A DNA stretch of 43,776 nt from NCBI GenBank assembly GCA_902791295.1, contig CADAVI010000005.1, positions 1 to 43,776 on the forward strand, written 5' to 3'. This document shows, in pieces, positions 16,355 through 25,384 of this stretch. The stretch comes from an uncultured Bacteroidales bacterium (GTDB taxonomy: Bacteria; Bacteroidota; Bacteroidia; Bacteroidales; Bacteroidaceae). Below the pieces are notes generated by a model, which saw only the letters and a program-made list of their open reading frames with translations, searched no databases and was not told the origin of the DNA. The translations under genes and the position numbers were made by a program. Positions within the stretch are counted from its first letter, which is position 1. The number at the start of each line of letters is the position of its first letter.

Positions 16355-17649
16355 AGTGTAGCATATAAATCAAAGTCATCTGCAGAAATAATTTTCACTT
16401 CATAAAAGTCGCCGATTTTTACCTCCGGAGCTGCACTCACAGAAATCAACACCTCCGGATCTACGTCCGGCGAATCAAATTCTGTTCGTCCTATCCAGTA
16501 ATCCCCTTCACGACGGTCAATTATCACACGCATAACCTTTCCTACTTTTTCTTCCTGAATTTCGGAAGAAATACGTTGCTGAATTCTCATCAACTTAGAA
16601 AGGCGTGCCTGCTTTACATCCTCCGGAATGTCGTCTCTATAATGTCGTTCACTCCAAGTCCCGTCCTCCTCGGAATAAGCAAAAGCACCCAATCTCTCAA
16701 ACCTCATCTCACGAACAAAGTCCAACAGAGCGTCAAACGCCTCTTCTGTTTCACCGGGATGTCCGACCATCATTGTGGTCCTTAAATGAATCCCGGGGAC
16801 TTCCTCTCTTATCTTTTTAATCAGGTAACGTGTTTCCTCGCCTGTAATGTGGCGATGCATCATGTCAAGCACTGGGTCAGCAATATGCTGTAGTGCGATA
16901 TCCAGATAACGACAGACCTTCGGATTATTTTTCATTACAGGGAGTAAATCCATTGGAAAATCCGTTGGATAGGCATAGTGCAGACGAATCCACTCTACTC
17001 CGTCAACAGCCGCTATGGATTCTACCAACTGAGCCAAACGGCGCTCGCCATAAAGATCAATACCATAATACGTCAGTTCTTGGGCAATCACCTGAAATTC
17101 TTTAACACCCTGACCGACAAGGTAGCGCACCTCATCAACAACCTCTTCCAAGGGACGAGAAACATACTGCCCAGTGATTATAGGGATGGCACAATAGGAA
17201 CAACGCCGATTGCATCCCTCTGCAATTTTTAAATACGCATAATGTGAAGGAGTCGTCACACGTCGTTGGAACAACAGTTCCCTGTGCAACGGACGTCCCA
17301 AATCTTTAACGATGCCGTCCCAATCAAATTTACCGTAAAAACGATCAACCTCAGGAATCTCTGCCTGCAAATCAGAAAGATAACGCTGTGAAAGACAACC
17401 CATCACATAGAGTTGTTTGAGACTTCCTCTTTTCTTGCGCTCAGCCTGCTCTAATATCACATTAATGCTTTCCTCCTTTGCATCACCAATAAATCCGCAA
17501 GTATTTATAATGGCTATATCACCGGAAGGGGTTTCCGGATCGTGTTGCACCTTATATCCCTCAACTTCCAGCTGACGGATAAGACGCTCAGAATCCACCA
17601 AATTCTTACTGCATCCTAATGTGAGAATATCAATTGAACAATGAGTCAA
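16351..17649 (-). CDS. rimO: Ribosomal protein uS12 methylthiotransferase RimO
   Basis: Radical-SAM enzyme that adds a methylthio group to an aspartate of ribosomal protein S12. It is 432 residues. The N-terminal UPF0004 domain carries LGCSKNLVDSE and cluster cysteines near 13, 51 and 85. The radical-SAM motif is CNRRCSYCAIP (cysteines near 146, 150, 153). A C-terminal TRAM-like domain ends the protein (VGKVMRVIIDRREGDYWIGR). No ATG exists near the conserved N-terminus. TTG at 17649 is chosen because AGAAGGG lies six bases upstream; TTG at 17652 is the alternative. The start overlaps the end of ftsY, so translation is coupled. Confidence 0.94.
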   Translation of the reverse strand: MTHCSIDILTLGCSKNLVDSERLIRQLEVEGYKVQHDPETPSGDIAIINTCGFIGDAKEESINVILEQAERKKRGSLKQLYVMGCLSQRYLSDLQAEIPEVDRFYGKFDWDGIVKDLGRPLHRELLFQRRVTTPSHYAYLKIAEGCNRRCSYCAIPIITGQYVSRPLEEVVDEVRYLVGQGVKEFQVIAQELTYYGIDLYGERRLAQLVESIAAVDGVEWIRLHYAYPTDFPMDLLPVMKNNPKVCRYLDIALQHIADPVLDMMHRHITGEETRYLIKKIREEVPGIHLRTTMMVGHPGETEEAFDALLDFVREMRFERLGAFAYSEEDGTWSERHYRDDIPEDVKQARLSKLMRIQQRISSEIQEEKVGKVMRVIIDRREGDYWIGRTEFDSPDVDPEVLISVSAAPEVKIGDFYEVKIISADDFDLYATL

Positions 17650-18580
17650 CAAATGCCCTTCTGTTAAATGGTTGCAAATCTTTCATTCCTTCACCAAGAC
17701 CTATGTAGCGTACGGGAATTTTAAATTGATCGCTAATACCTATAACAACACCGCCTTTGGCCGTCCCGTCCAATTTGGTAATAGTCATTGACGTGACATC
17801 TGTTGCAGCAGTAAACTGCTTCGCCTGCTCAAATGCATTCTGACCGGTGCTACCATCAAGAACGAGCATAACATCATGGGGTGCATCCGGAATCTGTTTC
17901 TGCATCACACGCTTTATCTTTGTCAACTCGTCCATCAGCCCTTTTTTATTGTGAAGACGTCCGGCGGTATCAATCAATACGACATCAGCGTTCTGGGCCA
18001 TCGCGCTCTGAAGTGTGTCAAAAGCAACAGAAGCCGGATCACTGCCCATCTGCTGACGCACAACAGGAACACCTACACGCTCCCCCCAAATTGCAATCTG
18101 CTCCACTGCTGCTGCCCGGAATGTGTCCGCCGCACCCAGAACAACTTTCAACCCTGCCTCCTTAAACTGATAAGCCAACTTTCCGATTGTTGTCGTCTTA
18201 CCCACCCCGTTCACGCCAACGACCATAATCACATAAGGCTTCTTCCCCTGCGGTATGGCATACCCCTCAGTATCGGAAGAATTATTCTCCTCTAACAATG
18301 AAGCAATCTCATCGCGAAGAATAGACTGCAGTTCACTTGAAGATATGTACTTATCCTTCTTTACTCGGGCCTCAATGCGTCGGATAATCTCCAGCGTAGT
18401 ATCAACTCCGACATCACTGGTAACCAACACCTCTTCCAGATTATCCAACACTTCATCATCTACCGTATCACGCCCGGTGATACTGCGGGCAAGTTTACTC
18501 AGAAAAGACGATTTCGTCTTTTCAAGTCCCTGATCGAGCTTCTCTTTACGCTCTCTGTTGAATAATCCGAATAGTGCCAT
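17630..18580 (-). CDS. ftsY: Signal recognition particle receptor FtsY
   Basis: SRP GTPase that docks ribosome-nascent chain complexes at the inner membrane. It is 316 residues, a short form lacking the long acidic A domain of Escherichia coli FtsY. Residues 1-95 form the helical N domain with basic MALFGLFNRERKEKLDQGLE. The G domain has GVNGVGKTTT (122-131), DTFRAAAVEQ, DTAGR and TKLDGTAKGG. It ends in YIGLGEGMKDLQPF, typical of FtsY. Transcribed with the ribosomal protein genes rpmB and rpmG upstream; a long hairpin separates it from the DUF4295 gene. Confidence 0.96.
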   Translation of the reverse strand: MALFGLFNRERKEKLDQGLEKTKSSFLSKLARSITGRDTVDDEVLDNLEEVLVTSDVGVDTTLEIIRRIEARVKKDKYISSSELQSILRDEIASLLEENNSSDTEGYAIPQGKKPYVIMVVGVNGVGKTTTIGKLAYQFKEAGLKVVLGAADTFRAAAVEQIAIWGERVGVPVVRQQMGSDPASVAFDTLQSAMAQNADVVLIDTAGRLHNKKGLMDELTKIKRVMQKQIPDAPHDVMLVLDGSTGQNAFEQAKQFTAATDVTSMTITKLDGTAKGGVVIGISDQFKIPVRYIGLGEGMKDLQPFNRRAFVDSLFN

Positions 18581-18600
18581 AAAAGTGAAATAAGGGAATG

Positions 18601-18645
18601 AGAACCAAACAGGCTTTCATCCCCTTATACATATAGTTTGGTTCT
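18601..18645. repeat. 10-bp inverted repeat between the DUF4295 gene and ftsY
   Basis: AGAACCAAAC (18601-18610) pairs perfectly with GTTTGGTTCT (18636-18645) across a 25-base loop. On the plus strand the right arm is followed by a T-rich run; on the minus strand, the direction of transcription, no T-run follows. It could be an RNA stabiliser, attenuator or processing site between the ribosomal genes and ftsY. Confidence 0.6.
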
Positions 18646-18650
18646 TCTTT

Positions 18651-18806
18651 TTAGTTCTTGAAGAAATCCTTCACAGCTTCGTTAGGTACCATCTGCTCAT
18701 CAAAACTATAAGTACCAGCTGCGTTCTTTACCATCTTGATTACTTTGGTGTACGAACGGCCATCGGTCTTGCCAGTCTGAAGAGTGGCCACTGTTTTCTT
18801 TGCCAT
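18651..18806 (-). CDS. DUF4295 family small protein
   Basis: 51-residue basic protein beginning MAKKTVATLQTGKTDGRSYT and ending VPNEAVKDFFKN. It is a Bacteroidota-specific family that sits beside rpmG and ftsY, as here. The lysine-rich start resembles a ribosomal protein, and the family may be a ribosome component; I recall but cannot confirm such an assignment. ATG at 18806 follows the rpmG stop by 29 bases and the stop is TAA at 18651. Confidence 0.85.
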   Translation of the reverse strand: MAKKTVATLQTGKTDGRSYTKVIKMVKNAAGTYSFDEQMVPNEAVKDFFKN

Positions 18807-18835
18807 AGTAGTTTACTTAATATTCCGGTGTGTTA

Positions 18836-19024
18836 TTACTTAATCTCCTTGTGAATCGTCATCTTCTTGAGAATCGGATTATACTTCTTCAACTCCAGAC
18901 GATCAGGAGTGTTCTTGCGGTTTTTCGTCGTGATATAACGAGACGTGCCGGGCAGACCGCTCTCTTTCATCTCCGTGCACTCCAGGATAACCTGTACTCT
19001 GTTACCTTTAGCCTTCTTTGCCAT
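18836..19024 (-). CDS. rpmG: 50S ribosomal protein bL33
   Basis: 62-residue large-subunit protein: [19 protein letters not shown], then [20 protein letters not shown] and [15 protein letters not shown], the bL33 pattern. It has one cysteine only, so it is the zinc-free (C-minus) form. It follows rpmB by 50 bases in the same transcript. Confidence 0.96.
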   Translation of the reverse strand: MAKKAKGNRVQVILECTEMKESGLPGTSRYITTKNRKNTPDRLELKKYNPILKKMTIHKEIK

Positions 19025-19074
19025 AGTTTTCTTGTTCTGTGTTCCTTTGCCTCAACGGTGAAGGATTTCACGCT

Positions 19075-19335
19075 TTAGCCAATTACACGAATGTTTTTCC
19101 AATCACAATAGCCCTTAGCGACTGCATTTTTGAGGGCTGCATCCAAACCGACCTTGTTAATGTAACGCAGACCGTTGGCACAAATGTTTAAGCTAATCCA
19201 GCAATCTTCCTCTACATAGTAGAATTTCTTGGTAAAGAGATTAACATCGAAAGTACGCTTTGTGCGACGCTTCGAGTGCGATACATTATTACCAACCATC
19301 GCTGTCTTGCCTGTAATCTGACAAATCCTTGACAT
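19075..19335 (-). CDS. rpmB: 50S ribosomal protein bL28
   Basis: 86-residue large-subunit protein beginning [20 protein letters not shown] and containing [13 protein letters not shown], the bL28 signature. It lacks the second cysteine pair and is the zinc-free form. First gene of the operon. The promoter at 19386-19417 gives a leader of roughly 45 bases. Confidence 0.96.
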   Translation of the reverse strand: MSRICQITGKTAMVGNNVSHSKRRTKRTFDVNLFTKKFYYVEEDCWISLNICANGLRYINKVGLDAALKNAVAKGYCDWKNIRVIG

Positions 19336-19385
19336 ACCTATATGTTTATTGTTTTATTTACTATGAACTGCTTCCAAACAGGGCA

Positions 19386-19417
19386 CAAAGGTATCATGTT
19401 TTTCCGACACCACCAAA
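19386..19417 (-). promoter_or_regulatory. Promoter of the rpmB-rpmG-ftsY operon
   Basis: On the minus strand a -33 TTTG (19414-19417) is followed after 20 bases by the -7 box TACCTTTG (19386-19393). Both elements and the spacing fit the Bacteroidota housekeeping promoter consensus. Confidence 0.8.
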
Positions 19418-19437
19418 CATTTACAGAAAAAATCTCC

Positions 19438-19854
19438 TTAAAAACCCATTTTTTTCTTCCAGTCAGCAAAAAAGAACGGTTCTTCCAACATTTGTTCACC
19501 TTTTTGGTCAATGAAAAGTTGAATAGTGGAACCCTCCAAACAGAGAGCGCCGTCCCGTTCTCTGAAAATCTGATAACGGTAATCCAAACGGGCACCACGT
19601 CTCGGCACATAAGTCGTATGAATAACAGCAACATCATTCATCTCCAATGGGGCCAGACAACGATACTTCACCTCATAAACCGGTGCAGTAATTCCTGTTT
19701 CCATCATCACAGTATAGTCACATCCCGGATAATGACGGCCAAAACTCTCTCTACCGTCTTCCATATACTTGACATAATTACCATGCCAAACCCGGCACAT
19801 TGGGTCCAGTTCTGAGAATTTTACCGGGATGCGACAAATATCAACTATTTCCAC
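19438..19854 (-). CDS. Hotdog-fold acyl thioesterase (4-hydroxybenzoyl-CoA thioesterase/YbgC type)
   Basis: 138-residue hotdog enzyme predicted to hydrolyse an acyl-CoA or acyl-ACP thioester. SELDPMCRVWHGNYVKYMED near residue 14 holds the family aspartate followed by the HGNYVKYME helix. Last gene of the polyene-like cluster, where a thioesterase of this kind is expected. No ATG fits; translation probably starts at GTG 19854, which overlaps the LolA-like stop at 19845 by ten bases. Confidence 0.85.
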   Translation of the reverse strand: MEIVDICRIPVKFSELDPMCRVWHGNYVKYMEDGRESFGRHYPGCDYTVMMETGITAPVYEVKYRCLAPLEMNDVAVIHTTYVPRRGARLDYRYQIFRERDGALCLEGSTIQLFIDQKGEQMLEEPFFFADWKKKMGF

Positions 19855-20420
19855 TGAAAATCAGAGAATGTGTATAACGTATAATTTTGCCCCTTTTCAT
19901 TCATACGCAGTGACTTCACCTCTCCATTCTTTCCATTGATTACCAACATAAAAGAAGAGAACATCATACGTTTGGCAGCCTTACCTTCCACCTTTGGGGT
20001 TATGGTAATAACAATATCTGCTCCATCCTTTTTCATTTCGAGGTCGCTTATCTTAGAAAGGTCGGTGCCACCGTTCAATATACTCTCCCACACTGCCTGA
20101 AACGTCTTAAATTGCGGATTTTTCTTAGAGGATGTCTTGTACGGCTTGCCTTTCATCGTCATAGTAAACGAAGTTCCCTGCATATCCAAGGCATCTTTAC
20201 CGCCATCCATCGTGATATTAACTTTATCAGGACTTACCATTTGAAATGTGCCGTAAAGAATCTCGTCCTGAGCAACAACCGTACGATGACGCACCCGTTG
20301 ACACTTGGCAGTTACAGATTGTACTTTTTTATATTTGGCACAGGCTTTTTGAAACTCAGCCTGTTGTGCGAAAACTCCCAGCACCGAAAAACAGCACAGG
20401 GCAAGCAATAACTTTCTCAT
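19845..20420 (-). CDS. LolA-like periplasmic lipoprotein carrier
   Basis: 191-residue exported protein. Signal peptide MRKLLLALCCFSVLGVFAQ, then a LolA/LppX-like beta-sheet fold (SVTAKCQRVRHRTVVAQDEI, YGTFQMVSPDKVNITMDGGK, SLRMNEKGQNYTLYTFSDFQ). Its position inside a lipid cluster beside an MMPL exporter suggests it carries the cluster product across the periplasm, not general lipoproteins. LolA homologues occur in aryl-polyene and flexirubin clusters in the same role. The stop overlaps the thioesterase start. Confidence 0.82.
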   Translation of the reverse strand: MRKLLLALCCFSVLGVFAQQAEFQKACAKYKKVQSVTAKCQRVRHRTVVAQDEILYGTFQMVSPDKVNITMDGGKDALDMQGTSFTMTMKGKPYKTSSKKNPQFKTFQAVWESILNGGTDLSKISDLEMKKDGADIVITITPKVEGKAAKRMMFSSFMLVINGKNGEVKSLRMNEKGQNYTLYTFSDFQWK

Positions 20421-20432
20421 AATAATTTCATT

Positions 20433-21161
20433 TTAAGTGTACAAACCACCATTTATACTTACAACATTTCCTGTTACATAAGAAGCCCCTTCGGAAGCGA
20501 GGAAAGCAACAACCTCCGCCACTTCTTCCGGACGTCCGAAACGACCTGCAGGAATTGTTTTCTTAAGGGTCGCCTCATCCAAGCCATCCACCATATCCGT
20601 CTTGATAAAACCGGGGGCGATGGCATTTACTGTCACATTCTTCTTTGCAACTTCCTGAGCCAAGGCCTTGGTAGCTGCGATGATTCCGCCTTTTGCCGCA
20701 GAATAATTGGTTTGACCGGGCAAGCCTTTAATACCGCTTACCGATGCCATGTTGATGATTCTTCCAAACTTATGGAACTGCATCGGAGCCAAAAGAGGTT
20801 GTGTTACATTATAAAAGCCATCCAAGGTAATCGTAAGCACACGGTTCCAATCTTCCCGAGGCATTAAAGCCATAACATTGTCACGACGGATACCGGCATT
20901 ATTGAAGAGCACCTCAATGTATTCATCCTCATGTGCAGCCTGCCACTCTTCAATCGCCTTACGCGAAGCCACAGCATCAGAAACGTCAAATTTCATCAAA
21001 GTTCCGTCGCTGCCTGCCTCTCTCACCAGACGAAGAGTCTCTTCAGCCGCTTCGGTGTTGCCGGCATAATTAATCAAAACATGATAGCCTAAAGAAGCCA
21101 TCTTTACGGAAACGGCACGCCCTATACCACGACTGCCACCTGTTATCAATGCATACTTCAT
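20433..21161 (-). CDS. 3-oxoacyl-ACP reductase (FabG-like SDR)
   Basis: 242-residue short-chain dehydrogenase that reduces beta-ketoacyl-ACP with NADPH. Cofactor motif TGGSRGIGRAV near residue 7, NNAGIRRDNVM, catalytic serine in INMASVSGIKGLPGQTNYSA and the YSAAKGG motif (Tyr, Lys), and the end ASYVTGNVVSINGGLYT. Inside the cluster it should supply the ketoreduction step for each elongation cycle. Probably not the housekeeping FabG, given its neighbours. Confidence 0.9.
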   Translation of the reverse strand: MKYALITGGSRGIGRAVSVKMASLGYHVLINYAGNTEAAEETLRLVREAGSDGTLMKFDVSDAVASRKAIEEWQAAHEDEYIEVLFNNAGIRRDNVMALMPREDWNRVLTITLDGFYNVTQPLLAPMQFHKFGRIINMASVSGIKGLPGQTNYSAAKGGIIAATKALAQEVAKKNVTVNAIAPGFIKTDMVDGLDEATLKKTIPAGRFGRPEEVAEVVAFLASEGASYVTGNVVSINGGLYT

Positions 21162-21184
21162 TATTTCTAATTATTAATTAAGTC

Positions 21185-22597
21185 TTATTTAAAATTCAAC
21201 ACTTGTTGACAGGTATATTTCGATGTTTTAGCCACTCCCATCAGACCGTGAAGCACCAGGTTTTGACCTGTTAAGAACAAATTACTGATTGGAGTTGTCG
21301 GCGACAAAATGGTCATCAACGGATTCCGCCAGTCTTTGCGCATTCCATAGGCACTGCCACACGGCGTCTGATTGTAATCACGCCAAGTAAGAGGAGATGA
21401 AGTGTAAATGCATTCTACACACTCTCTCAAATGAGGCAGTTCACATTCTGCCAACAACATACATTCTTCGGCTATCTGTTGCTTTAAAAGCTTATAATCC
21501 TCCCCTCTATGTCCTACAGAGGTCTCTGACCATCGTTGCCACATATCGAAACTTGTAGGAGTCAAAATGTCAATTTGGTCTGCAGCCGGATTCGTTACCA
21601 ATATAGCAGTCACGGGCCGGGAAGGATTTTCATGTTGAGACCACACGTCAGGCAGTGAGTAAATATACTTGTTATGATTGAAGGAAGAAATACTGCCATG
21701 CTTCAAAACCAAAGACGCCGTGAACATACCAAACGAATTCTCCACAGAAAAAATGCGTCTGCGAAATACGTTCTTTATTTTCCGGCTGTTCGTTAACCAC
21801 GAAAGCGTGACAGCAGGATGCGTATCGGAAATAAAACATTTACCCTCGTATAAGCTGCCGGAAACGGTGCGAGCAGCCACTATCCTGTCATCTTTCTCCA
21901 AAAGTTCCGTCACTTCCTCACCACAGAACACCTCACCACCAGCACTCTTGATGTCATGACAAAGTCTGTCAACAATCAACGACCCCGGACCGTCAAGTCT
22001 CCAACTGCTCTCTATAAAGGGGCCTTGATTATGCATAAAAGAAAACTGCGGCAAGGATTCTTTTCTCAATTCCATTTTGAGACAGGTCGCCGAAAGCACG
22101 TCTATGAGTAGCGAATCATTGAACAGCTGATGCAACCAGTCCCACGCAGAAACATCTGTCCCGTCCTTTTCTCCCATATCCCGCAAAGCATGGACATAAG
22201 TCTGTAAAGACTCCCTTTCGGAAGGGAATGATTTAGCCAATTCCTGTGCAAACCTATCATAACCCTCTTTATAGAGAAATGTACGTTCGCCAATGGTCAC
22301 TCTGTCGAAGCCTTCCGGATCCAAACGCTTCCATGGAAGTGACAACAGGTTCAGTTCTGCAAATAATTCATGAAGTGCCTGACCTTCATCCAAACCGCCG
22401 ACGTAATGCATTCCGGTGTCAAAACGGCGTCCTCTCCGTGTGTAGCTTTGCAATGAGCCGCCGGGCTGAATCTGCCGTTCCAGAACGGCAACTTTCAGTC
22501 CACGCTTAGAAAGCATCTGACCACAGGCCAATCCTCCCAATCCACTACCTATGATGATGACGTCGTACACTGTGAAAAATTGCCGGTTGAACCACAT
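21185..22597 (-). CDS. FAD-dependent oxidoreductase, phytoene desaturase (CrtI)-like
   Basis: 470 residues. Dinucleotide-binding motif GSGLGGLACGQMLSKRG from residue 17, then LERQIQPGGSLQSYTRRGRR and FDTGMHYVGG, all typical of the CrtI/CrtISO and retinol-saturase branch of amine-oxidase-like flavoproteins. The C-terminal FAD site reads PISNLFLTGQNLVLHGLMG. It may desaturate, isomerise or saturate double bonds of a polyene chain. ATG 22597 overlaps the MMPL gene by 53 bases; a GTG at residue 10 (22570, VYDVIIIGSG) would reduce this and fits the family start better. The substrate is unknown. Confidence 0.85.
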   Translation of the reverse strand: MWFNRQFFTVYDVIIIGSGLGGLACGQMLSKRGLKVAVLERQIQPGGSLQSYTRRGRRFDTGMHYVGGLDEGQALHELFAELNLLSLPWKRLDPEGFDRVTIGERTFLYKEGYDRFAQELAKSFPSERESLQTYVHALRDMGEKDGTDVSAWDWLHQLFNDSLLIDVLSATCLKMELRKESLPQFSFMHNQGPFIESSWRLDGPGSLIVDRLCHDIKSAGGEVFCGEEVTELLEKDDRIVAARTVSGSLYEGKCFISDTHPAVTLSWLTNSRKIKNVFRRRIFSVENSFGMFTASLVLKHGSISSFNHNKYIYSLPDVWSQHENPSRPVTAILVTNPAADQIDILTPTSFDMWQRWSETSVGHRGEDYKLLKQQIAEECMLLAECELPHLRECVECIYTSSPLTWRDYNQTPCGSAYGMRKDWRNPLMTILSPTTPISNLFLTGQNLVLHGLMGVAKTSKYTCQQVLNFK

Positions 22598-25019
22598 AAC
22601 TCAACACCACTGCACTCACCATACCAACGAGTGTTGCGAAGCCTACACTTTGGATGGCGGGATGTTTGGCAAACAACATGGAGGCTACTGTCACCACCAA
22701 AATGAATGCCGAAAAGATGATGGCCGTTTTATGACGTTCCAAAACTTTCTTGTTTCCTTCGTCCTCATGAATCAAACCGGACATCACAAAAATGCTGTAG
22801 TCAACTCCTATGCCGAAGATGAATGTGGAGATGATGATGTTGATCAGATTAAAACGCACGTCAAAAATGGCCATCGCACCGAGCACGATGAGCCAGGACA
22901 GCAAAATCGGGAAAAAGCCCAACAGGGTGTGCTTCCAATTGAAATGGAAACTCAGCAGCAATACGGCAAATACAAATGCCATACTGATCCACTGCAACAC
23001 ATTGAAATCTTCATTAAGTTGTCTCAACGTATCGCGCGTATAATAATAGGTATCCAGCACCATCAGTTCCGGCTCCTTCGTAACGGCATCACAAATCCTC
23101 AGGAAATTTGCATCCAAACTGTCCGGTTGATAACGCACGCTGGAGAGGACAAGATACTGATGACCGTAAGTTTCCTCTATCAAAGTGGAAAGATATCCAT
23201 AAGGGATAATTCCGGCTTCATATAATGCGTCCGCTTCGTAATCACGTGTCGCAGCATCGAAAAAGGCGTCAAATCCCTCGGGCGAAAGACCGGCCTTAGG
23301 CGCTGTAGATGCAATCAATGATCTGACTTTCTGCAAACGTTCCTGCGTCCAGAAATCCTTCCACGCCTGAATACGCAGTTCCTGCTCCTTGAGGGGGACA
23401 AAAAGGACATTGGTACGCGTATAGTCTTTCACGATCCCCGCCTTCTCCAATGAATCAAGTTTCGCATCCAGCAAAGCAAAGTTCTCTACGGCCTCTTCTG
23501 CAGTCTTTCCTTCTGAAGCAAAATACGTAGACTCGTCACCTGTTGCCGTCTTTTCCCTCAATAAAGCGCTGCTTTCCGATGTCATTGCAGAAACGTAACT
23601 CAAATTGTTCATATCTGCATCGAAAGTCGTCCCCTTGATGAAATAAGCAATCACACAGACCAAAGAAACGGTGGCAATCACTCCCGTCAGCCATTTGCTC
23701 TTCTCAAAAGGATAAGCACTTAACTTATCCATTATGGCAAAAGCTCTCTCCCCTTTACGGCTCTTGCCGATATCCAACATGTGAGGTAAATAAATCAGAG
23801 AAAACACCGTGGTCCCAACAATGGCAAAGGCGGCAAAAAGGCCAAAATCCTGCAACAGATCCGTTTTAACAAAGAGGAGGCCGATAAAACTGCCAATAGT
23901 GGTGACGCAGCCAAGCAAGACGGGCTTCGTTTCTTCTCTGAGCACCATTTCGCTGTTGCCCGTGTACTTATAATGTGTAATGACATGAAGAGCATAACTC
24001 ATGGCGACACCAAGTACAATGGCACCGATACCCAAAGCCATCAACGAGAATTGACCTTTGATAAAATACATCAACGTAAGCCCAAAGAACGTACCGAAAG
24101 CCACAGGCAACACCAACAACGGCAATGAGGACCACGTGCGCAAGCACAAGCCTAAAACAATGAGAACCAAAATTAGCGAACCGAGTATGGTCGTCAGCAA
24201 ATCTTTCTTAATCGTGGAAGAATTATAATATCCGTTTGCGGGTGTTCCATGATAAAGAATTCTCACTTCGGGATGAAGCGTTTTAAACTTTTCGATGTTA
24301 TTGTTAAGAGTCTCAAACAAGGCACTTCCCTGCCCTGTATTGGTAGCGGAGAATTTCGGCGTGATAATGGCCACGCATACGCTGGAATCCGGCACGAACA
24401 AATGACCCTCTATCGTCTTGTACCCCCCTCCGCTCGCACCCATCAAGGGAGCCAATTTTTTCTCCAAGACAGAACGCATGCCTATCGGATCCATTTCCAA
24501 AAGCTGAGGGAAGATGTCTGCTATTTCACTTTGCATATCCTCAGCATTCCGAGCCATTTGCCGCTCCATATGCTCTTGTGTCAACAACGTGTCAAAAGCA
24601 GCATAGTACGAGGTGTCAATGTAAGAAGGCAGATGTTCCGTGAGATAATCAACGGCGTCGTACATCAAATCTTCATCGATTCGATAGAATACATCGCTGA
24701 TGGTTCTTTCTTCTTCGGGCAAATGAGCCTGAGGGGCAATAAGAGTGTCCACGAACTCATCGCAAGCCGCAATCATGTCTTCCACATCATCTCCTTGAAA
24801 GAGAACAAAAGTTTTATCTTTGATACGCAACGATGAGAATGCCAACTTGATACTCCCGTCTTCATTGCGTGACGAGGGCATCAATTTATTCAGGTCTTCT
24901 TCAAGATAAATCTCCGAAGAGAAATAACCTAAAAACAAAAACAAAAAGACCATCGACAGCCACATGAGGGGGCGATGGTTTTTAAAAAACAAATAGAGGT
25001 TGACAAATAACCGTGTCAC
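22545..25019 (-). CDS. MMPL/RND-type lipid exporter
   Basis: 824-residue inner-membrane transporter. One N-terminal helix, a large periplasmic domain (about 40-265), helices 2-6 (about 270-430), a second periplasmic domain (about 460-650) and helices 8-12 to the end. This two-fold RND layout has MMPL features such as FGIGVDYSIFVMSGLIHEDE near 735. It likely flips or exports the lipid made by the surrounding genes to the LolA-like carrier. The start is GTG at 25019, overlapping the upstream dehydratase stop by four bases (GTGA). Confidence 0.88.
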   Translation of the reverse strand: MTRLFVNLYLFFKNHRPLMWLSMVFLFLFLGYFSSEIYLEEDLNKLMPSSRNEDGSIKLAFSSLRIKDKTFVLFQGDDVEDMIAACDEFVDTLIAPQAHLPEEERTISDVFYRIDEDLMYDAVDYLTEHLPSYIDTSYYAAFDTLLTQEHMERQMARNAEDMQSEIADIFPQLLEMDPIGMRSVLEKKLAPLMGASGGGYKTIEGHLFVPDSSVCVAIITPKFSATNTGQGSALFETLNNNIEKFKTLHPEVRILYHGTPANGYYNSSTIKKDLLTTILGSLILVLIVLGLCLRTWSSLPLLVLPVAFGTFFGLTLMYFIKGQFSLMALGIGAIVLGVAMSYALHVITHYKYTGNSEMVLREETKPVLLGCVTTIGSFIGLLFVKTDLLQDFGLFAAFAIVGTTVFSLIYLPHMLDIGKSRKGERAFAIMDKLSAYPFEKSKWLTGVIATVSLVCVIAYFIKGTTFDADMNNLSYVSAMTSESSALLREKTATGDESTYFASEGKTAEEAVENFALLDAKLDSLEKAGIVKDYTRTNVLFVPLKEQELRIQAWKDFWTQERLQKVRSLIASTAPKAGLSPEGFDAFFDAATRDYEADALYEAGIIPYGYLSTLIEETYGHQYLVLSSVRYQPDSLDANFLRICDAVTKEPELMVLDTYYYTRDTLRQLNEDFNVLQWISMAFVFAVLLLSFHFNWKHTLLGFFPILLSWLIVLGAMAIFDVRFNLINIIISTFIFGIGVDYSIFVMSGLIHEDEGNKKVLERHKTAIIFSAFILVVTVASMLFAKHPAIQSVGFATLVGMVSAVVLSYVVQPAIFHSVRRHHHR

Positions 25020-25384
25020 ACTAATACTCCTTTCAATTCCATATAAATTTGAGCCCCGTCACTTATCTGTCCCTGAACTGTGTAACCGCCGTCCTTGGGC
25101 TCTGTCTTAATCTCCACAATGACTTCCGGACAAACTGCCGGTGTAGCCACAGCCGTCAGGCGGCATAATTTGATACTGTCGTATCTTAAATCATCTCTAT
25201 TGAGAATCTTACAGGCACACTCCTTAATGGTCTCCATATTACACACTCCGGGACAGACGGGTTTGCCTGGAAAGTGACCTTCATAAACCCTACAATCAGG
25301 CAAAAGAGCCAAAGAAACAACGCCCTGCCCTTCTTCTGTCTGTTTTACGGAAATAATCCTATAAAAATTATTGTTCAGGAACAT
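25016..25384 (-). CDS. FabZ/FabA-like hotdog 3-hydroxyacyl-ACP dehydratase
   Basis: 122-residue hotdog enzyme that should dehydrate 3-hydroxyacyl-ACP to the trans-2-enoyl form. The motif EGHFPGKPVCPGVCNMETIK (from residue 35) carries the catalytic pair His37 and Glu51. It is shorter than housekeeping FabZ (about 145). It pairs with the other hotdog gene directly upstream, with which it overlaps by 17 bases. Confidence 0.85.
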   Translation of the reverse strand: MFLNNNFYRIISVKQTEEGQGVVSLALLPDCRVYEGHFPGKPVCPGVCNMETIKECACKILNRDDLRYDSIKLCRLTAVATPAVCPEVIVEIKTEPKDGGYTVQGQISDGAQIYMELKGVLV

